Below are positions 6,153-8,700 of a stretch of DNA of 8,700 bases, one piece after another (the first letter of the stretch is position 1; every line of letters begins with the position of its first letter). The DNA lies in assembly GCA_030836345.1 (NCBI GenBank), contig JAURQA010000291.1:1-8700 (forward strand). The letters are read 5' to 3'. A program made the translations under genes and the position numbers. This DNA comes from Bacteroidota bacterium. Lineage in GTDB: Bacteria; Bacteroidota; Bacteroidia; NS11-12g; UBA955. Under the pieces are notes generated by a model. It was not told where the DNA came from. It made no database searches and saw only the letters and a program-made list of their open reading frames with translations.

Positions 6153-7052
6153 ATGTATTACCTACCAAATAATAGAACCTTCTGGAATTATAGTGGAATT
6201 GGGCTTTTACTCCTGGTATTAATTATATCGATGCTCACATTTTCTTCGGCCATAGGCATGGTTATGAGCAAATACTGCCATCTAGGGTTTGCAACATTTC
6301 TCAAGGCTGTACAAGGCAAAATGGGATACTCATACACAAATATCGCGCGCTTGTACAACTTCCTCTCCTTTCTAGGCTTTATGCTTTTTCCATCGCTCTT
6401 GCTTCTTACCATTAATAGAACGCGTTTGAAAGAACTACTTTCCTTCAGAAAACCTGGCTTTAAGCAAATGAGTATTTCTGTTCTCCTCATCATACTAGCA
6501 ATACCAATTGGTATGTATTTGGTGTTTTTAATGGAAGGTTTTGCATGGCCGGCTTTGGTTAAGTCTTGGGCTAATGCGCTCAATACTGGCAGAGAATCGC
6601 AATTCAAACTATTACTAAGAATGGGTGATATCTGGGATTTATTTATTTGTCTAGGCCTACTTGCAGTGCTACCTGCCTTTTGTGAAGAGTTGCTATTTAG
6701 AGGTATAACACAACCCATTTTAATGCATAAAACAGGTAAAGTCTGGCTTCCAATTATCCTCCAAGCATTGGTGTTTTCGATGCTCCACTTTAGCTTTTAC
6801 GAATTTTTTACCATTTTTGGTTTAGGCATATTGCTGGGAGTTATTGCTTATAGGTATGGCATACTAATGAGTATGGTTGCCCATTTTACCTTTAATAGTA
6901 CATCAATTATAGCGGAATATTTATCACAAAAAGGCATGCAAGAAGCCCAAGTATTTAGTTCAAATAATTATGAACCACCATTACTGCTTTCTCTGCTAGG
7001 CCTTCTTCTAATTATTTTTATAATCACAAAAAAAACATGGGTGAAACTTTAA
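6153..7052 (+). CDS. CPBP family intramembrane glutamic endopeptidase (Abi/Rce1-like)
   Basis: A 299-residue polytopic membrane protein. Hydrophobic segments lie around residues 14-35, 66-87, 107-127, 163-177, 197-211, 219-233 and 278-292. The family motifs are intact: E178-E179-L-L-F-R183-G (motif 1, catalytic Glu pair and Arg), H212 in SMLHFS (motif 2), and H244-F-T-F-N248 in SMVAHFTFNS (motif 3). These match the CPBP/Rce1 type of intramembrane protease; the bacterial substrates are usually unknown, and some members are linked to peptide maturation or self-immunity. I start at ATG 6153; an in-frame TTG at 6126 would add nine residues but starts only two bases from the dusB start. The gene overlaps cdsA by 16 bases, so the two are co-transcribed. 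With no bacteriocin genes nearby, a general envelope role is more likely than immunity. Confidence 0.87.
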   Translation: MYYLPNNRTFWNYSGIGLLLLVLIISMLTFSSAIGMVMSKYCHLGFATFLKAVQGKMGYSYTNIARLYNFLSFLGFMLFPSLLLLTINRTRLKELLSFRKPGFKQMSISVLLIILAIPIGMYLVFLMEGFAWPALVKSWANALNTGRESQFKLLLRMGDIWDLFICLGLLAVLPAFCEELLFRGITQPILMHKTGKVWLPIILQALVFSMLHFSFYEFFTIFGLGILLGVIAYRYGILMSMVAHFTFNSTSIIAEYLSQKGMQEAQVFSSNNYEPPLLLSLLGLLLIIFIITKKTWVKL

Positions 7053-7861
7053 AACGCGCTTTATTTGGGAGCCTCTTTGTAACCATTGTAGTCATTGCAT
7101 GCCTATACTCATACTATAGCCTCTTCGGCCTGATGGCTCTAGTATCTACCATAGGTTTGTACGAATGGCTCAAGCTACAGGGCATTGATTCTGTACCCAA
7201 TCTTGTTTTAACTTTTATTATAAATTACATGGTCCTTGGTTGGGGAAGGCCATTGCTTATTCAATTAAATATAGGAAGTTCCACAGTTGCTATCGGTCAA
7301 ATGTCACTGGTTCTTTTTATTTTGTTTATCATTGTTTTAATTAAATATAAAACGAAAGCCACAAAAGTGATGTCCGGTATTATCGGAGGTTTGGTTCTCA
7401 TATCGATCCCGTGCTTGCTCTTACTGAGAATGAAAATTCCAGAGGCCAATGGATACTCTTATAAGTTGCCATTGCTTGTTTTTATTCTTGTTTGGCTAAG
7501 TGATACGATGGCTTATGTCTTTGGTCGTTTGATGGGTAAACACAAATTATTTGAGGTCCTATCTCCAAAAAAAACAATAGAGGGTTGGATTGGTGGTGCA
7601 ATTTTTACAGGCCTAGGCGCTATGTATTTTTTTCATCTTTGGAATATTGGTCCACTTTGGCAGGGGGCCATCCTGGGCATCATGATCGCTATTTTTGGAG
7701 TATTTGGAGATTTATACATTAGCTCATTAAAAAGGCAAGTTGGAGTAAAGGATACTGGCAATATTATACCGGGCCATGGTGGCGTTTTAGATAGATTCGA
7801 TGCCTTTTTCTTTGCTGTTCCTATTGCCTATGCGTGGTTAGCATTTACAAGCATACTATGA
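7037..7861 (+). CDS. cdsA: phosphatidate cytidylyltransferase (CDP-diacylglycerol synthase)
   Basis: A 274-residue inner-membrane enzyme that makes CDP-diacylglycerol from CTP and phosphatidic acid, the branch point for all phospholipids. Several hydrophobic helices cover residues 8-45, 55-70, 87-103, 112-131, 145-163, 185-200 and 207-227. The C-terminal CDP-DG synthase signature is complete from S229 to D255: S-x-L-K-R, four residues, K-D, then P-x-H-G-G-x-x-D-R-F-D. The upstream conserved block SDTMAYVFGRLMGKHK...SPKKTIEG (155-183) is also present. The length is normal. The ATG lies 16 bases inside the end of the CPBP gene without a clear Shine-Dalgarno sequence, so translation is probably coupled. 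Its own stop overlaps the next start (ATGA at 7858-7861). In Bacteroidota cdsA is often followed by phosphatidylserine decarboxylase; here a DUF3298 gene takes that place. Confidence 0.95.
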   Translation: MGETLKRALFGSLFVTIVVIACLYSYYSLFGLMALVSTIGLYEWLKLQGIDSVPNLVLTFIINYMVLGWGRPLLIQLNIGSSTVAIGQMSLVLFILFIIVLIKYKTKATKVMSGIIGGLVLISIPCLLLLRMKIPEANGYSYKLPLLVFILVWLSDTMAYVFGRLMGKHKLFEVLSPKKTIEGWIGGAIFTGLGAMYFFHLWNIGPLWQGAILGIMIAIFGVFGDLYISSLKRQVGVKDTGNIIPGHGGVLDRFDAFFFAVPIAYAWLAFTSIL

Positions 7862-8616
7862 GAAAATATATTCTTATCGCGTGTTTTATTTTAATGGCAG
7901 CCACCAATAAACAGGTTGAACAATTAAAATTGATACAAAAAACTGAATTCCCCGTGTTTATGGGAGATACTGCGCAATGTTTCTATACAGCAGATTTACA
8001 CTTTTTTTTATGTGGCGGGGCAATAGACGATTCCATTAACCGCTACACTGTTATGCGCAGCCTAAGCCGTTCTCCGGACACTGCTGCCTCTCTAAATAAA
8101 AAATACTTCGAGGCCTTGATGAAGGAAAATTGGAATGCTTTCAAAGCCGAATTTGCTCTGGTAAACACAGAGTTGGGCTCAGCTAAAGCAACACATTACG
8201 AGAAAAAGACCCGTTCGACGCTTCTGTTTAAGAATAGAAAAATAATATCTTATTCGATCGATAACTATTATTTCACCGGTGGAGAACACGGACACCAAAA
8301 CATTTTCTACCAGGTATTTAACAGAAAAAATGGAAAGAAAATACCGTGGAGTAATCTCATAAGTGATAGCGCAGCAGTAACCCGAATCGCTCAGACAGTC
8401 TATCGTCAAATTCAAATGAAAAAAGGAGTTCCCGAGTACACAGCAGGATATTTTCCAAAGGGCAATTTCTACCTTTCAAACAACTACTACATAGATAAAG
8501 ATAATCTCTATTTTCACTACAACATATATGAGATTGGATCATTTTTAGACGGTCCAACCACTCTTAAAATACCGCTTAAAGACGTTAAAGAATATATGAA
8601 TACCACACGGATTTAG
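7858..8616 (+). CDS. exported DUF3298 (RsiV/PdaC C-terminal-like) domain protein
   Basis: A 252-residue protein. MRKYILIACFILMAA is a probable signal peptide. There is a Cys at position 9, too early for a convincing lipobox. Residues about 85-145 (ALMKENWNAFKAEFAL, then KNRKIISYSIDNYYFTGGEHGH) resemble the DUF4163 segment that usually precedes DUF3298. Residues 146-246 fit DUF3298: FYQVFNRKNGKKIPWSNLI, then LYFHYNIYEIGSFLDGPTTLKIPLKDV, the family's 'YxIYEIGxxxxGxxxxxIP' ending. Related domains occur in the Bacillus anti-sigma factor RsiV, which binds lysozyme, and in the peptidoglycan deacetylase PdaC, but no catalytic domain is attached here, so a periplasmic role is only an inference. I start at ATG 7858 (ATGA overlap with cdsA); a GTG at 7834 would add eight residues. 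It is the last gene of the CPBP-cdsA operon. Confidence 0.8.
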   Translation: MRKYILIACFILMAATNKQVEQLKLIQKTEFPVFMGDTAQCFYTADLHFFLCGGAIDDSINRYTVMRSLSRSPDTAASLNKKYFEALMKENWNAFKAEFALVNTELGSAKATHYEKKTRSTLLFKNRKIISYSIDNYYFTGGEHGHQNIFYQVFNRKNGKKIPWSNLISDSAAVTRIAQTVYRQIQMKKGVPEYTAGYFPKGNFYLSNNYYIDKDNLYFHYNIYEIGSFLDGPTTLKIPLKDVKEYMNTTRI

Positions 8617-8635
8617 ATATAGCATTGACGATGTA

Positions 8636-8665
8636 TTGATTTAAGCCGATCTCTCATTAAGTTTG
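8636..8665 (+). promoter_or_regulatory. Bacteroidota-type promoter for the gene starting at 8670
   Basis: TTG at 8636-8638, a 19-base spacer, and TAAGTTTG at 8658-8665 (exact TAnnTTTG). This is the same architecture and spacing as the promoter at 2048-2077. The -7 box ends four bases before the ATG at 8670, so the transcript should start at or very near the start codon. Confidence 0.65.
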
Positions 8666-8669
8666 CATT

Positions 8670-8700
8670 ATGGCTGAAACCATTTGGGAATATTCAAATA
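8670..8700 (+). CDS. 5' end of an unidentified gene (partial)
   Basis: An ATG at 8670 opens a frame reading MAETIWEYSN up to the window edge. Ten codons are too few to name a family. The call rests mainly on the strong promoter directly upstream and on the end of the preceding operon at 8616. There is no Shine-Dalgarno sequence, in keeping with a leaderless start. Confidence 0.5.
   Translation, partial: MAETIWEYSN

Noticed and set aside
6149..6154. TATAAT, a perfect E. coli-type -10 box.
   Set aside because: It overlaps the ATG of the CPBP gene and the Bacteroidota sigma factor does not use this consensus; chance in AT-rich DNA.
7834..7857. GTG at 7834 as the start of the DUF3298 gene, which would place the IAC cysteine at residue 17 as a lipobox.
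   Set aside because: The hydrophobic core before that Cys would be only about five residues, and ATG at 7858 gives the usual ATGA coupling and a better signal peptide.

Overview
The window is an ordinary chromosomal stretch from a member of the Bacteroidota. Three things point there: AT-rich DNA with A-rich leaders, promoters of the Bacteroidota type (TTG, about 19 bases, then TAnnTTTG), and families typical of that phylum (a DUF4292 lipoprotein next to an EnvC-like protein, and an OmpA protein with thrombospondin type 3 repeats). The class (for example Chitinophagia or Sphingobacteriia) cannot be fixed from this sequence alone.

Layout. At 1-2063 lies the end of a cell-envelope operon on the + strand: the tail of an upstream gene (possibly a TPR protein), a DUF4292 outer-membrane lipoprotein, and an EnvC-like murein hydrolase activator joined to it by an ATGA overlap. 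At 2084-3369 a second + strand unit starts from its own promoter. It encodes a 3-hydroxybutyryl-CoA dehydrogenase and, again with an ATGA overlap, a small lipoprotein with a Rieske-like fold that has lost its cluster ligands. At 3464-5017 is a single large OmpA-family outer-membrane protein (barrel, six calcium-binding-type repeats, peptidoglycan-binding domain) with its own promoter and a strong intrinsic terminator. At 5134-6123 on the - strand is a DusB-type tRNA-dihydrouridine synthase that appears to start at TTG. Divergent from it, 6153-8616 is a tightly overlapping + strand operon: a CPBP-family membrane protease, CDP-diacylglycerol synthase (CdsA) and a DUF3298-type exported protein. 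A new gene starts at 8670 behind a good promoter and runs off the window.

Most genes serve the envelope: lipoproteins, peptidoglycan hydrolase control, outer membrane anchoring to peptidoglycan, phospholipid synthesis and membrane proteolysis. The dehydrogenase and DusB are housekeeping metabolism and tRNA modification.

I found no mobile element, CRISPR array, RNA gene, defence system or other obviously new system. The points most worth a second look are the ligand-less Rieske-like lipoprotein, three start codons sitting 4-7 bases behind a promoter -7 element (probable leaderless mRNAs), the very compact dusB/CPBP divergent start region, the degenerate LytM domain of the EnvC-like protein, and the strictly periodic cysteine-paired linker in the OmpA protein.
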